From Sialis fuliginosa (Eukaryota > Arthropoda > Insecta > Megaloptera > Sialidae): a stretch of 64,000 nucleotides of DNA. Below the pieces are notes generated by a model. It was given only the letters and a program-made list of their open reading frames with translations. It was not told the origin of the DNA and did no database searches. The DNA is taken from the NCBI GenBank assembly GCA_961205875.1, contig OY540816.1:12968701-13032700 (forward strand). Reading direction: 5' to 3'. The translations under genes were made by a program, and so were the position numbers. Shown piece by piece: positions 11,177 to 24,155 of this stretch. Position 1 is the first letter of the stretch. Every line of letters starts with the position of its first letter.

Positions 11177-12913
11177 CATTTATGGCACTATATAGATTAT
11201 TGTTGTTGAGGCCATTTCAATTCCCCAGTTAGCGAAACGATAGCTATCATAAAAAATATTCAAATGAGAACCGAATTAAAAAGCATTGAATTACATGTTT
11301 TAAACGCTTCAATGCAACTTTAACTTCTACACCGACCAGAAATGGTAATTTTAAAAAGTTTTTAATTACAATTGTATGTCATTTCATTAAATTCAAATTG
11401 GTTATATTCATTTTTCAATTTCATATATATTATTATTCTATACACTTTTCTTGCTTTATTGTGATTCGTTCAACTGTAGCTAATGGTGTTTTCAAGTAGT
11501 ATTTAATAATTACCCCGACTGGATTTATTGAAATGAATTATTTCATTAAATTACAACAATAAGTATAATGTGTGAAAAAAAGTAGGCAATATTAATTATC
11601 TTAATTAAATTTTAATAATTTTTACAACAATAAAATTATATGCCATATAAATAATACGACATTAGATTACTTACTTCTTTATAATTTGAACTATACAATT
11701 TCAATTGAAGATTTTGTTAAAAACACATTTCTAATAACCATTCGTTTTTAGTAAATTTTAAAACTTCAAAAATATTTTTTTAAATTCTATTTTATTTTCT
11801 TAATTGACCGATATATATTGGTTATATCTATCAAATTATAAATTGAAGAAGAAGAATAACTAGTTAATATAAAAAAATTAAATAGTACACGTCAATTAAT
11901 AAATACTAAAAAAATATTATATTATCTGAATACACATTTATAAAACTTATTAACAAATTTCCATTTTGGTCTCAGAGTACCAATTTGTATGCAAAATTTG
12001 CAAAGATTTACTTTCTCTTGGAGTGAAAAAAAAGTAATTAAAAAGATAAGATTATAAGCCACCTGAAGACGAATGGTTGATCTCGTTGCAAGAATCAGTA
12101 AAGGAACAGTGCGTAACTTGAATTTCTGATAAGGAAACTAGCGGAAAATATGAATGTTAAAAAGATACCATAAATTGTGTTCCGTTAACATTAAAACACT
12201 GTCTGGATAAAGAATGGCCATTGGCTGTAATATTTCTCCAGAAAATTGTTTTTTTTTTACTATTAATGAATTTTTATCTTGGAGAGCTAATTTTATTTTA
12301 ATATGATTATATTTTTTATTTATTAAAGAATCATTTATAACTTTGATATTTTTTATTATTTTTTTATTACTAAATAAATAAAGGACATTATTAAACATTA
12401 ACTAAAACCTGTATTACACTTGTAATTTTTTTCATCAATCTTTAAAAAAAAATTGCTTGGGGGCTTTGAAACCATTTTTCAATCTGTATATATGTATGTA
12501 TAGCAATTTTTGACTTTACTGGATCTGCCCAACTTTTTATTTTTATTTTAAATAGTTTTTCAATTGACCTTTATTTATCTTAATTAAGCTGCAGTATTAT
12601 TTGAAGTGTGAACAATTAACACAGAATCATCCATAATCTTGTATTGTAAAAAAAAGTTTTAAAATGTTCCTACTAGAAATTTACCAAAAATTATCAAAAA
12701 AATATAAAATATTTTCAACGGCAAATTGAACCTAAAATTGATAAGTGTAAATGCGATTTTTAACCGTTAATTTTAAGTAATTGAACAATATAAATGTTCA
12801 ATACAGGTTCGATGGTACTTTTGGTCCTAATATTTAGAAATTAAGCATTTGTACTTAAAAAATATCATTATGTTTTGATACAAATATTTCCATTTTTTTT
12901 CAACTTTAACTAT
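11177..12913. other. AT-rich gene-free stretch
   Basis: No gene, repeat copy or structured element was recognised. An 86-codon minus-strand frame at 12138-12398 is lysine- and asparagine-rich and looks like a chance frame in AT-rich DNA. Confidence 0.4.
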
Positions 12914-13200
12914 AAATTTTAAGTGTTTATATATTATGAATAATAACTCTAAACTTAATATCATAACACAATACAAAAATAGTAAAAAAAAATCATATGG
13001 GTATCAATACACCCACCAACAAAAAGACTAACGCAATGTTTACAATATATATTAACTAAAAAATTTAAGTGTTTATAATATTATGAATAATAACTAAACT
13101 TAATATCATAACACAATACAAAAATAGTCAAAAAATTCATATGGGTATCAATACACTCACCAACAAAAAGACCCTAACGTAATGTTTACAATATATTTAT
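12914..13200. repeat. Tandem duplication, two units of about 145 bp
   Basis: The first unit (about 12914-13056) and the second (about 13059-13200) share TTAAGTGTTTATA, TATTATGAATAATAACT, ACACAATACAAAAATAGT, CATATGGGTATCAATACAC and CACCAACAAAAAGAC, with a few substitutions and small indels. It is a recent, non-coding local duplication. Confidence 0.85.
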
Positions 13201-16200
13201 TATACATGACGTGCAAGACGGAGAGTTTTTGTCCATGGGGTTATCTCTGGCAGCCGCTACCTCTGAATGCACTATTTGCGTTTTAATAATCTCCTTGGCG
13301 CACGAGAACGTAAGACCCCGGCCTGCTCTTCTGACGATAAAGTAAGACGTGTATGAAAGCAGCGTCGGACAAATCCACCGAGACAAATCGTGTGCCGGTC
13401 ATAACTTAGTAGACAGCTACAGGGCTGGACTTTTGAATAACTTGTATACACCTAAAAAAATATTTTTATAAGTATTCATATATATTATACATGGCTACAA
13501 TTGCTGTATTTTTATAAATAATTCAATAAAAAATAAAATATGATATCTTTGTTATGAATTGTTTTAAACATTTTTTAAAGCTCATATGATATTCTTTTCA
13601 AAATTGTAAAAAAAAAACACTGCTTGTTGACATCATAAATCTTCTCACATTAACCATCCTTCTACGATAGTAAAATAGATAGCAATAGTGGTCATGACAA
13701 ACTAGACATCTTGTACATTATTTATTTTTAATATCATTCTTCACTGTTTGCTATTTAGTCTTGATTTGAATGAAGAAAGTAAATATAATTTACTTATCAG
13801 TGGTGAATCCTTTATTCTATTGAAATACAAATAAATTAAATTAAATAGGTACTTATATTACTGAAACTTAAACTGCTATAATTTTAACAAACTTAAACTA
13901 GCTATGATACATGGTACAAAAAATATTAAATGTAAATTTTTAATTTTAGGTAGATATATAAATTATAATCATTGTCTTGACGTAGGCCAATAAGAATGAT
14001 TCAAAAGAATTTGTAATTTTTATAATATGTAAGTAAATTCTAGTGTTTTTCACTAAAATTCAAGAGTTTTCAAACTAGATGATATACGGTCTTGATTTAT
14101 GTATTCCGCATTTTTTCATTCATAAACCTCATCAATAACATATTTCTTTAAAATCGGACTGAATATATTCACAGGTGTCCCTTATGTCAGGACCCATAAA
14201 GAAAAGTAATAGTCCAAAAACGTATTACATAATTTGTTCGAAGTGTCTGCCGTTGAACCTGCAATATAATTTTTTTTTAAATATAAATCCCTATAGTACC
14301 TGATTTACGAGACACCTATATTATAGGAAGTATATAGCGTATTTTATACGTGTAGTTCTGTGTAGTCCGACCCTGTGCACATCCACAATAACATACGCGG
14401 AATTTATATTTCTTTCGTAAACAAATGATCACATCTTTCATTCTGTTTTTATCACCATAGACACTCATGTAAATAATTAATAGCTTTTTTTATTGTTTTA
14501 TTGATACGATTCAACGTGTTTTCTATACTTTAATGTTCACATTTATCTAGTATTAAATTTATTGATGGAAATTGAATTATTTGAAAGTTATGATTTATTT
14601 TCATTTTTCAATTCATGTATCTATGCATTATTTACTTTTATAGTCAAGTAATATTTTAATTTATCAATAACTCCTAGTTTTCAAACACGTCAATAAAAGT
14701 ATTTTATTTATGGTCAATAAATACATTAATCAAATTTTATTGGATTTCATTCATTTAAATTCATGATCATTATGAATATGCTGACATTGTATGCTATATT
14801 TAAATATAATAAATCTGCAATATATAAAAAATGTAGATATTGAAATTGATATTTAATTTGATGGTTATTAATATGGAGACATCTTCAAAGTCTATAAAAT
14901 CTCTTTAAATATTTATCCTCGTCCTTTATACATAAATGTATGTACATATATGTATATCGTATAAGAATCAGAATCCAATAAGACAAATTCTTATTGAGCA
15001 TCTTTGATCTTAGATCATCTTTCATCTCGTGCACAGATTACGTGGAAATGCAAAGTCCGATACGCTTTGTAAAAATCCAATGAAACGTTCATATCCAATA
15101 TCCATCTAGAGGGAATAGCCGGAAGCAATTGGCTAGAAAATCCTGTCATTTTAAATTATTTTGGCAATCCTCGCATAAAACCATCGACAGTTTTATCATC
15201 TCATAATACTACTAAAGAATAAAATAAATTGAATTGACAATTTCGATAAAAGAAAAGTGAATCGAAAAGGCGGGGCGAACGCTTCTTTAAAAGAATATGC
15301 AAATTTCCTATTTTAAATCACAACAGTGTAGTATCGAGCTGACAATTCAGCTTCGAGCGTTCGCGATGTGGATTTAAAAATAGTGCTCTAAGCAGATATG
15401 GATTGGTGAAACAAAAATAAGCTCTCTTTGTTAAAGGAATGTAAATAGATTATAGACAGTTACTCGTTGCGAATAAAAATGCAGCCATATAAAATCATAT
15501 TGGTTCGACTACGGAATGGCGGTTCCGAACGACTGCTAATTCAATAGATGTTTTATTTTGCCTTATAGCGTTTAAACGTTCTGTTCATTATTTTTGCAAC
15601 TTCACAAAAGAGCTTCGATTTTAGTTTCTTTTTTTTTACATTTGATCAATTTGAAATTAGTTTTTAATGTACAAATGAATATGCATTCATATATATATAT
15701 AGTTTATGTTCTCATATTCTTTCATATAGATTTTAGTTCTTTTTTTGTGATATACGAATAGGTAAAACAATTATATATTTAACCATGTACTTCTGAAATA
15801 ATTGCAATATAATCTATATATTAATATGTGAACATCGAAAATTGTCGTTTTTTTTAGTATTATTATTTAATAATTATTATTTATTAAAAATTTATTATTA
15901 TAAAAGGAGGTAAATGAAACTTATATCATACGAAAGATACTATACTTACCATAGATGTGCACAAAAAATCATGTTTATATGTTGCCGTTAAGGCAAGTAA
16001 AATTAAGTTAACATACACACATGATTTTCCTCTCGCTATTTGTTTATTTCCCCTCATTATTCAACAGCATAGCAATACTCCTAGTGCCACCAAGCGACAA
16101 AAATAAATAGTTTTGGGTTTCTGTGAAACGTAGAGATTTTAATTCGCGTTCAATCCAGTGTTTTTATTTGGAAATTTTTGTGTAAAAGCAGGGTAGGTTA

Positions 16201-16834
16201 GGTTAAGTACTGTGCCATAGATGTGCACAAAAAAATCATCTGTGTTAAGGCAGGTAAAATATTGTTCGAATTGATCTTGATATCGATCTTGGCTTCTGGG
16301 TGTAAGCCGCGTCGGTTTGGTCGTGTTATCTTTTAAAATAAATAAATCCTGTTTGTTATTTTGCGGAAACAAAATAAACAATTTGTATGCAACAAGTATT
16401 TTGAAACATCGTTCACATCTCTCGCCCAGATCTGGCAATATTAAGATATGTAAAACTGTAATACTCATGTAGAAAAATACACGTATTGAATATTTAAGAA
16501 GTAAAAACGAAAGAAACAACTTGCTCGGAATAGAATATTTAACAGACAGTTTTCCTTGCATCACATTTGATTTACAACATACGTGTACAGTAAAAATACG
16601 ATATGAAGAACATTCATATACTTTATTCGATATTCATGCGGATGGTTAAATTGAATAAAAATAACCAACTTCGAGTTTTTCATTCAATCTCTTAATTTTA
16701 AAATAGATGTACGAAAATATAAATATGTTTTCATAATACCCGGAGCTTTTTTCTAAAAAAAAGATTTCGATACAATGTGCCAAAGTCGATATTAGCGCAA
16801 ATAACATATACAAAGTTTAAGAAATAAAATAATA
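13201..16834. other. Gene-free stretch with GC-richer islands
   Basis: Islands of higher GC lie at 13200-13400 and about 15000-15540. The second contains an octamer ATGCAAAT at 15297-15304 and the purine-rich GGCGGGGCGAACGC, which would suit regulatory DNA, but no conservation can be tested here. A direct repeat of CCATAGATGTGCACAAAAAA occurs at about 15949 and 16215. The 141-codon minus-strand frame at 16139-16564 contains one of these repeats and has no recognised domain, so it is not called. Confidence 0.35.
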
Positions 16835-17045
16835 TACCAGTTATGGCCGCAAGTGTAATTCTCATGTTACTAATAAAACAAGTAACTCTTTATTTAATTT
16901 ATTTAATTACTAAAGTCCGCAAGTATAGTTTGTTTTTTTAATTATAGTCTTTTATTTGTTTATGTTTTTTTTTTCCAGTAATGGATAAAGTAAACCCAGT
17001 AATGAGAACGCAGTGATGGACACTTGCTAATGATAAATACTATGA
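16835..17045 (+). mobile_element. AGGTACTGG MITE family, copy B, truncated
   Basis: Starting at ACCAGTTATGGCCGC, the sequence follows the left half of the family (ACAAGTAACTCTTTATTTAA, CCAGTAATGGATAAAGTAAA, GATGGACACTTGC). It lacks the outermost terminus, has an internal deletion just after the start, and lacks the right half. Confidence 0.8.
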
Positions 17046-17769
17046 ATTTTTACTTTAATAAAATAATTTCTTCATTATTACTATGAATTCTTATTATCAT
17101 CTAAAACAGTTTGAAAATCACTGTTTCAAAATTTTCATCATCATTTTCCGAAACAATTACAAAAGCTCCACTCAAAAATAATGTAAAATACAATACTGAT
17201 AAATATTTGAAACATTGATAATAAAAATAAGAAAAACAGAAATATAGTTAACTCACAATAAGGTCTAAAGATCATAGCAAGCTGTTGAAGTGTAAATTTC
17301 TGTACAAGATCAGCAACAGCATGATAACACAAAACACAACAGTAACTGAAGCATGTAAATACAAACAGATGGACAGAACATGACGTAACAGTGCACGTTT
17401 TACCCCCAAAAACAAGGTCCTGGTGCGTTGTTATACAACCGGGCAAACACAGCGCTCGGGCGTTTGTACCCTTATTTGATATGAAAGTAAAACCCCGTTT
17501 TTCAATTAGGCGCGCTTTTTGAAGCTAATGCCGGACGCGTGCAATCTAATTGTCTCTGTATCAACCCTCCCACTAGTCACCTGACAACTGATATTACAGA
17601 GTCACATTAAAACATTTTGTTAAATTCATAATGGATTTCGAATTTACAATAAATACCTATTGAGTGAAATGTTATCTTTTAAATTAACTTATTATGCTAT
17701 TATCAAATTAGCCATTATTTTCGTGTGCATAAGTATATTTTTTCCCTGTTTAAAATGTGTATGTATTAA
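17046..17769. other. Gene-free stretch
   Basis: A GC-richer patch lies at about 17390-17600. A 101-codon minus-strand frame at 17141-17446 has hydrophobic stretches but no recognisable domain or splice context, and I do not call it. Confidence 0.35.
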
Positions 17770-18349
17770 TAATAATAATATTTTATTGTTGTTTAGCCAT
17801 ACAAAGATGGTTACAATAATTCAAAAAGATAAATAAACAGTAAATGCAAAAAAATAATACAAAATTATAACAGAACCAAACAGTTACAGTTCATTGAGAA
17901 ATTCTTCAACTTCAAGTAATTTTTAAATTTTTTGATTGGTAGATTTTTTATACTTTCTGGAATTTTATTAAAAAATTTTATTCTTGTGTTGACCACAACC
18001 TTATTGATTGTTTCTAATTTCACTTGATTCACATTATAAAAAGTTTTGTTATGTGTATCGTATTTATGTTCTCTGATATTCTCCTCAAACAAATATTGAT
18101 GCTTCATAACAAATAATCCCGATTCGTAAATTAATAGGTCCGCCCATTTTAATTTAGCAAAAAGAGGTCGAAATGGTTCTCTACATTACACATAATACGT
18201 ATGCATCGTTTTTGTATTTTAAATAATTCTTTAATATTGCTAGCTGTTCCCCAAAACAATAATTCCTTATATAAATCTTTTTCGGAACGTTCCCTCACCC
18301 CTAATCTGTAATATATTTTGTTTAATATACCATACAAACTAGATTTTCT
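17770..18349 (-). pseudogene. Decayed non-LTR retrotransposon, reverse-transcriptase C-terminal end
   Basis: Read on the minus strand, 18340-18150 encodes YKELLFWGTASNIKELFKIQ and then QKRCIRIM, the typical post-RT 'YYG-x-LFWG ... LQKRxIRI' region of Jockey/CR1-type elements. After a one-base frameshift near 18165 the frame continues through RPLFAKLKWADLLIYESGLF, then YDTHNK and IKFFNKIPESIKNLPIKKFK, the usual C-terminal 'YNTR ... FNKLPxxIK' block, with a stop at 17865-17867. A 3' untranslated stretch follows to a (TAATAA)n-like tail near 17770. The 5' part, including the catalytic RT core, is missing (5' truncation is usual for these elements). Confidence 0.75.
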
Positions 18350-18429
18350 ATGCTAAATGCATTTTCAATATTAATTGTTGATTTAATTACACCAACATCA
18401 CAACTAACTTTAATTAGCTGTAAATTAAT

Positions 18430-18550
18430 TATCATCCGACTAATTTTGGAGTCTTAACATTTCGAACAGTAAAAATCTCGTCAAAATCGGTTAAGTTGTT
18501 TTCATATTAAGTCGGAAGAAATAAACAGACAGACACAATTTTTAAATACA
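18430..18550 (+). repeat. Non-LTR retroelement 3'-tail fragment
   Basis: Words such as AAAATCGGTTAAGTTGTTTT followed by AATAAACAGACAGACACAAT match the style of degenerate insect retroelement 3' regions ('...ATCGGTTnAGnnGTT...ACAnACAGACA'). No coding sequence remains and the family is not identified. Confidence 0.35.
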
Positions 18551-20127
18551 GATTTATAAATATTAATAACATTGACTACATCTGTCAATTTACTGAAACC
18601 GGTCATGAAATAGACTTTGTTTTAATTTGTGTCTTTTGAAGCCCCTAAGCCCGTCTGTGGACTCTAATCCAATACTGTATGACACCCACCACCTCTCATT
18701 TTCCCCCATTCCATCTGTAAACTGTCACCCTACACTCATCCCAATATCCCCCCCTTCCCTTTTTAAACACGGATATGTTCACGGATCGTACGCACGTGGT
18801 GTCTGATTAGACAGGATTGGATTAAAAAATATGAGCTCTGTCGGAGTTTGAGGTGCTGTGATTATTTGCCCATCATTTTCCGCTCGGTAGACTTCCTGTT
18901 TATCGTTTTAATGTATTTATTAGAAAAGTAGTTAATGAGATTTTTAATCAGGAAATTGTTTATGTGTTATACAGTGAAATGCAATAGTGGTCGTCCAGTT
19001 TTCATTCAAATTCACTAATCACAAACTTAGTATGCTCTTCCCATTTTATTATTATAATATTTAAATCATTTCTCCATGTACCAAAGACAGAAATTTTGAA
19101 ACTCATTTGCTAGATAAAGAAGTACTCTTCATTTATATTATTCATGTATATTTGAACGATTAAATTATAATGTAATCTATTAAAAATTGTATAAGTAAAT
19201 TTTGTGGCAGTGCGTCAAACATTTTTAGGGCGTATTCAAGAAGAAAAGTTTTACTCAAAAATCACAAGAATTGTTAATTATGTAAAAATATAAACATTTT
19301 GATGACCATGTTGGCTGGATGGTGAGTGTCCTTTATCGACAGCTCTTTTTGATGTTTTTGTGTTTATGATTTGTATTTATAAATAAATAATTATTAATAG
19401 ATGATGATGAAAATGCAATTCTTGTCGGTCGAATTGCTCCTTTTCCAGTGGTGGTTATTAATCTTCATTTAAAATTATTAATTAGTACAGATATATTTTG
19501 TCAATTATTATATACCTACGGTATTATATTAACCTAGATATTTATTGATAGTATACTTTCATACTTCGTTACATTTTATACTAGCATATTATTATGGCAG
19601 CACTTACTATAAAATAAACTAGTTTTTTACCCATAAATACAGTAAATGATCAAATATACCTTCTCATATATTGTATTGGTAATTCTAAATAAAACATAAA
19701 TATTTTCCATGCACACACCATTATTATTTGTTTGAATAAATTAAACAAACAAACTTATCACACACATATTGGGGGTTGGGAGTTTGAGGCAACTCGTTAG
19801 AGGACCTGTCACAGAGATATTGACGTGGCCGAACGTGTCACGCACTGCCCCAGAGAAACGCGATCCGATGATTTGTACGCGTATTACAGGCTCACATACA
19901 TTTACATACAGTGGTGGCATATAAAAGACAAAAAAGTAAAAATATATTCTAGTTTTTCGAATTACGTAACTTTACATTTATCTACAATTTTATCTAGTAC
20001 CATTCCCCGTAGTTGCGGCGCTTGTTTCGGAGTTGCGTCTCTTATCATTCATAAATGTATGAAAATATAAATTAATCTTATAAGTTTCATACAAATACTC
20101 AGCATAAAAAAATTATAATATATATGA
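18551..20127. other. Gene-free stretch with GC-richer islands
   Basis: Islands at about 18640-18900 (pyrimidine-rich, with CATTTTCCCCCATTCCATCT) and 19775-20050 have no recognised open frame or repeat. They are candidates for conserved non-coding DNA on composition alone. Confidence 0.3.
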
Positions 20128-20526
20128 AATATTTGTTGATATTTGATTACTACAATTTCTGAATTTTAATCTATATACATTTAGCTGTCTTACAGCGTGA
20201 TTTGATGACAGTCGGCCAATAGGTCTCAAAATGGTAGAAATTTAAACTAATTATTAGTATAATTTATTAATTAATTATTATATTATCATAGCAACTGTTT
20301 CAACTATGGCGATTCTTTCTTTTATATCGTAGTACTTATCATTTTGTTATCATTAGCAAGTGTCCATCACTATAACAAACTATATTTTCGGACTTTGGTA
20401 ATTAAATTGATTAAATAAAGAGTTACTTGTTTTATTAGTAACATGACTTCAAGAGAATTACAAAAAAAAGCCCGTCAATCATAAAAACAGTAAACCTTGC
20501 TTTTATAGCGGCCATAACTTCTACCT
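20128..20526 (-). mobile_element. AGGTACTGG MITE family, copy C, minus orientation
   Basis: The sequence runs from AATATTTGTTGATATTTGATT through GTCTTACAGCGTGATTTGATG and TAAAGAGTTACTTGTTTTAT to TATAGCGGCCATAACTTCTACCT, the inverse of the family's left end, followed by TA. The far terminus is missing and the segment around the second ATGG/CCAT block is deleted. Confidence 0.85.
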
Positions 20527-22007
20527 TATTAATTTACTGTTATCGTGTTTAGAATATAATTAAAATTATAATTATAATTTAATAAATAACTGCTTTAATC
20601 CGTTCAAATAAGATTATTGTTTGAAAACTAAATAATTATTCATTACAATTTTTGTACCTAATAAATTTTCAGATTTAAATAACAAAACAGCTACTTACAT
20701 GTTTTATCAACACATAAATCACAAATATAAACCCCATATTTCTTCTCTCTACTATACGCCACTGTACACACATATACATACACAAATGTACGCCTCTGAC
20801 ATCGTATTTATTTTGTGATTAATGTATACCGCTAATGTGTGTTTGTATTGCATATCAATTGCCCATTCGTGAAATCTCAACAAATATTGTACTCTGCATT
20901 GTGAGCAGGTGTTTAAAAATGAATTTCCAAATGTTGGATAATGGTAGGTGGTGCAATGTAGACTATGTAAATTATTATAATGATAGTTGCTATACGTTAA
21001 TAGTAATTTAATGTATTTATCTTCAAATGGTGGGAGTAATAATACAAAAAAATATTTTTTAACTGGGGTTTTAAAAAGGCTTTGTACGAAACGATACGAG
21101 TAAGTTTTGTCTCGTTTTGGATTTATATTTGATAGGCTCGTGTCTGAGACCGAAAATGGCCATTTCTTTTGAAAAAGTTCATTAATATTATACATTTAAA
21201 ACAGGGACTTGAACCGGAATTTATTTATGGTTCAGGTTCGGTTTGCGTTCAAGTATAAATTTTAGTTCGGGTTTGGGTTCAGCATGGTGCAAACTATTTG
21301 GTTTCAAAAACCGTTATTTTTTTCAGAGTTCAGGTTCAGGTTCGAGTTCAAATTTGTAACTGAAAGAAAATTTGAAAAAATAATTATTAATAAAAACATT
21401 TTCTGACGAAAAAAAACAATATTAATAGCCATTATAACATGGTTAGAAAAATGACAAAAAATAAAATTACATTTTAAAGATTGAAATCTACTTTTCAGAT
21501 TTTTTTGCAAATTGAAATGTAATTCAGTTATAGAATTAAAAAATAAAAAAAAATATATAAATTTTAGTAGTTTTTTAACTATGTTGTAAATTCACCTAGA
21601 TTCCTTAAAATACAATTTTCATTTTTCCGGGCTCTGGTATTCCCCGAGGCAGAAATACTTGACACTGTCAACTTCGTTGTTCATGCTACAATGATGCAAT
21701 GAGAGCTCTTTCCATTGTGTAATTCGACATTTCGACTACCATTTCATTGTTTTCTAAAAGTGATGCAGGTGTATATGTATAATATTATGTAACCAACTAT
21801 GTAACAATATTTCCAGAATTATTTTACTTAATTCACAATATTGTTGTTGTTATTTATAAACAATTTTGTCAACTTTTATGTCTAGTATTATAAAGAATTT
21901 GCTGTAAATATAAAACAAAGCAAACGCTATCTTTATGAGTATTAAATATACATAAATGACAGGTCACTTACAGCTGTAATCAATTATATGATATATATCA
22001 GGTCTTT
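20527..22007. other. Gene-free stretch with degenerate GGTTCG-type repeats
   Basis: From 21205 to 21355 there are repeated GGTTCAGGTTCGG-like words, a common degenerate hexamer-like repeat in insect genomes. The 147-codon minus-strand open frame at 20752-21195 has no recognised domain. A GC-richer patch lies at 21625-21720. Nothing else is recognised. Confidence 0.35.
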
Positions 22008-22135
22008 TCAAAATGAGATACGCGTACCCCTAGGGGTACGTCAGTTGGTCGTAGGGGGTTTGCGGTAAGATTTACGTTTTGACGGCTGGCTGACTAGCAA
22101 GTTCGCGCGACTTATCATCTTTTTTAGCTCTTTGA
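22008..22135. repeat. Possible hAT-element flank with palindromic GTACCCCTAGGGGTAC
   Basis: The motif GCGTACCCCTAGGGGTACG at 22022-22041 is a near-perfect palindrome of a kind found in the non-coding parts of ZBED5/SCAND3-like hAT elements. It lies directly upstream of the transposase relic on the same strand, so it is probably part of the same element. Confidence 0.35.
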
Positions 22136-22139
22136 CCAA

Positions 22140-22993
22140 CTGAAAAGGTATTTAATTCCGAAGACTGGATTCAAAACCCAAACGGAGAAAAATTTTAGGA
22201 AAAATAACAATTCCTAAATAAAAAGACTTGTATTGCAATACGGATGTAAATTTTTATTTAGGAATTATTATTTTTCCGAAAATTTGATTTCCATTTTTCT
22301 TTGTGCAATTATGGTCACAACCGAATAATGCTGGTTTGAGTTTCAAGCAATTGCATATTTTGACTATACTCATACTTGTACTTTTTACTATCTGCTATAT
22401 AGTAAAATGTATATACTACTGCATACGAATCGTTATTTTAGTTTATTGTGGGATAGGAAAAATTACTGAGCCTTCAAGTAATTAATAAAATTAGAAATGT
22501 ACTTTATAAAATTTTGAATTGTGAACATTCCTATTTTATAAAATTTACAATCCTTATTGCAATAATTTACAGACGAATTGTAATTTTTAATTAAATATTA
22601 TAATTTATATTTAGGAATTGTAATTTATCCTAAAATTCGAGTCCCATTTTTCTCCGTGAACAAGAATCATTGCTAGAGATGTTCGCAGATGAAACCCTGC
22701 AAGCTAATTTTACAAAGATGTCTTTAATTGATTTTTTTTGGGCAGCAAGACAACGAGAATATCTCGAACTCTCATGTAAAACGGCGAATTTCCTTTTACT
22801 CTTCGCGACAACATATTTATGTGTGATTGGGTTTTCACACCTGGTCATGATAAAAACAAAGTATAGAAATCGACTTGATGATGAATCAGAATTACGAATG
22901 AAACTGACCAAAATTATTCCCAAAATTGATATTTGCGTAATTAAAAACACATTTCTTTTTGTCTGCACTGTATTATTATTATTATTAAAATAG
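22140..22993 (+). pseudogene. hAT transposase relic (ZBED5/SCAND3/GTF2I-repeat-like), split by a hairpin insert
   Basis: A short frame at 22143-22186 reads EKVFNSEDWIQNPN, resembling the 'W-I/V-x-NPF' motif upstream of the hAT dimerisation region. It is interrupted by a non-coding AT-rich insert (about 22187-22651). From 22652 the frame resumes as LREQESLLEMFADETLQANF, then SLIDFFWAARQREYLELS, ANFLLLFATTYLCVIGFS and IKTKYRNRLDDESELRM. These are the well-known C-terminal hAT dimerisation motifs (FW, the TTYLCExGFS-like block and KxRNRL). The usual glutamate in YLCE is V here. The frame ends at 22991-22993. The catalytic N-terminal half is missing, so the copy is dead. Confidence 0.8.
22187..22655. 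mobile_element. Hairpin-rich insert within the hAT relic
   Basis: The insert is bounded by CGGAGAAAAATTTTAGGA on the left and TCCTAAAATTCGAG then ATTTTTCTCCG on the right, which are inverted repeats. Internally, 22187-22304 forms its own hairpin (AACAATTCCTAAATAAAAA against TTTTTATTTAGGAATTATT). A related word GGAGAAAAATTTT recurs at 23005-23017 just past the hAT frame. It is probably a non-autonomous element, but no clear target duplication was found. Confidence 0.45.
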
Positions 22994-23040
22994 GAAACTA
23001 ACTCTGGAGAAAAATTTTGTAATACCGAAAATTAGATTTT

Positions 23041-24150
23041 TTTTAATATCACTATGCACTTTCAAATATTAAAATTTTAAAAAACAACACAAGAAATATG
23101 CATCTAAAATATTAACAGTAGTATTGCATCTGACAATCTGAAAAATGCATTACAGTTATAAAAGAACAAAGTACAATTAAATTTCTCTTTCTTATTTTAA
23201 AGTGCAATTCTAACTCGTGAGAAATAATGTAATTTGCTTAAAGTTTTGAATAACAGTAATTTTAAAGTTTTTATTCGCAGTTCCAGTAAACCACTTACAC
23301 ATACCTGTGTTTCGGAGATCATTTTCATTTCATGTCTAGACTAGCAAAATTGGTCGCCTGGGGTGCTAGCAGTATTGTACAAGGACGGCTTGTCCAGAAA
23401 ATACACGTTACTTTTGAACACAATACAAAGATTGTTAGAAATCTAGTTTCTTCTTGTTAAATCAAAAATTGAATTTTCGAAAATGATACAGTTTTTAAAA
23501 GCAATTGAAATTCTATTGGAAATACAAAAACAATAATCATCAGCAAATTTTAACCATTTGTATTTTTTCTAGATAATCGGTGATTCAAAGTAGCATAACA
23601 AGTAGTAAATTATTATATTTTTTCAGGGCCGTATTTTAATTTTAGTGTTCAGTTCAAAAATAAAATTTATGAATAATTTCTTAACCATTTGATCTAAAAA
23701 ACTGACATTTGGAGTGGAGTAGCAAATGAAATCTATGACAATTCGAGAAGTTTAAGGCAGTATTACGGTGTAACAATTTAAATATTTCGATTTTTTTATA
23801 CATACATATTTTGAAAGTAAAATATATTGAGAGTATACTGTGAAAATTGTAGACCGAAATTCAAAGTATTTACGAAGTTATAGCGCATAGAAGAGAACGG
23901 GTCGTGTAAGTGTTACCTCTGCGAGGTTTGATTCGCACTATAGATAATTTTTTATTTAATTGATTCAGTAAAAAAAAAATTATTTTAACTTAAATGAAAT
24001 TTAATTTATCTATATATTTCTATTAACTTTATGTAATACGTATTTGTTAAAAGACATCGTTTGAAAAAATAGAACAAAACTACATCAGTTTTAGTTACTT
24101 GTTTTAATTCCGTCAAGCCACACAATAAAAAATAGTTAGACCCCGTAGAA
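23041..24150. other. AT-rich gene-free stretch
   Basis: No gene is recognised. A short GC-richer patch at 23885-23945 has a GGTTTGATTCG word resembling a Pol III B box but no partner A box or cloverleaf, so it is not called as a tRNA or SINE. Confidence 0.35.
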
Positions 24151-24155
24151 CCGTT

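Noticed and set aside
16139-16564. 141-codon minus-strand open frame
   Set aside because: No signal, domain or splice context; it contains part of a local direct repeat and the sequence is typical of chance frames.
20752-21195. 147-codon minus-strand open frame, longest in the window
   Set aside because: No recognisable family, no promoter or polyA context, repetitive 3' flank; probably chance. A protein search could overturn this.
22630-22968. 112-codon minus-strand frame
   Set aside because: It is the antisense shadow of the hAT transposase relic on the plus strand.
23885-23945. Possible tRNA or SINE with GGTTTGATTCG B-box-like word
   Set aside because: No A box at the right spacing, no acceptor stem and no cloverleaf.
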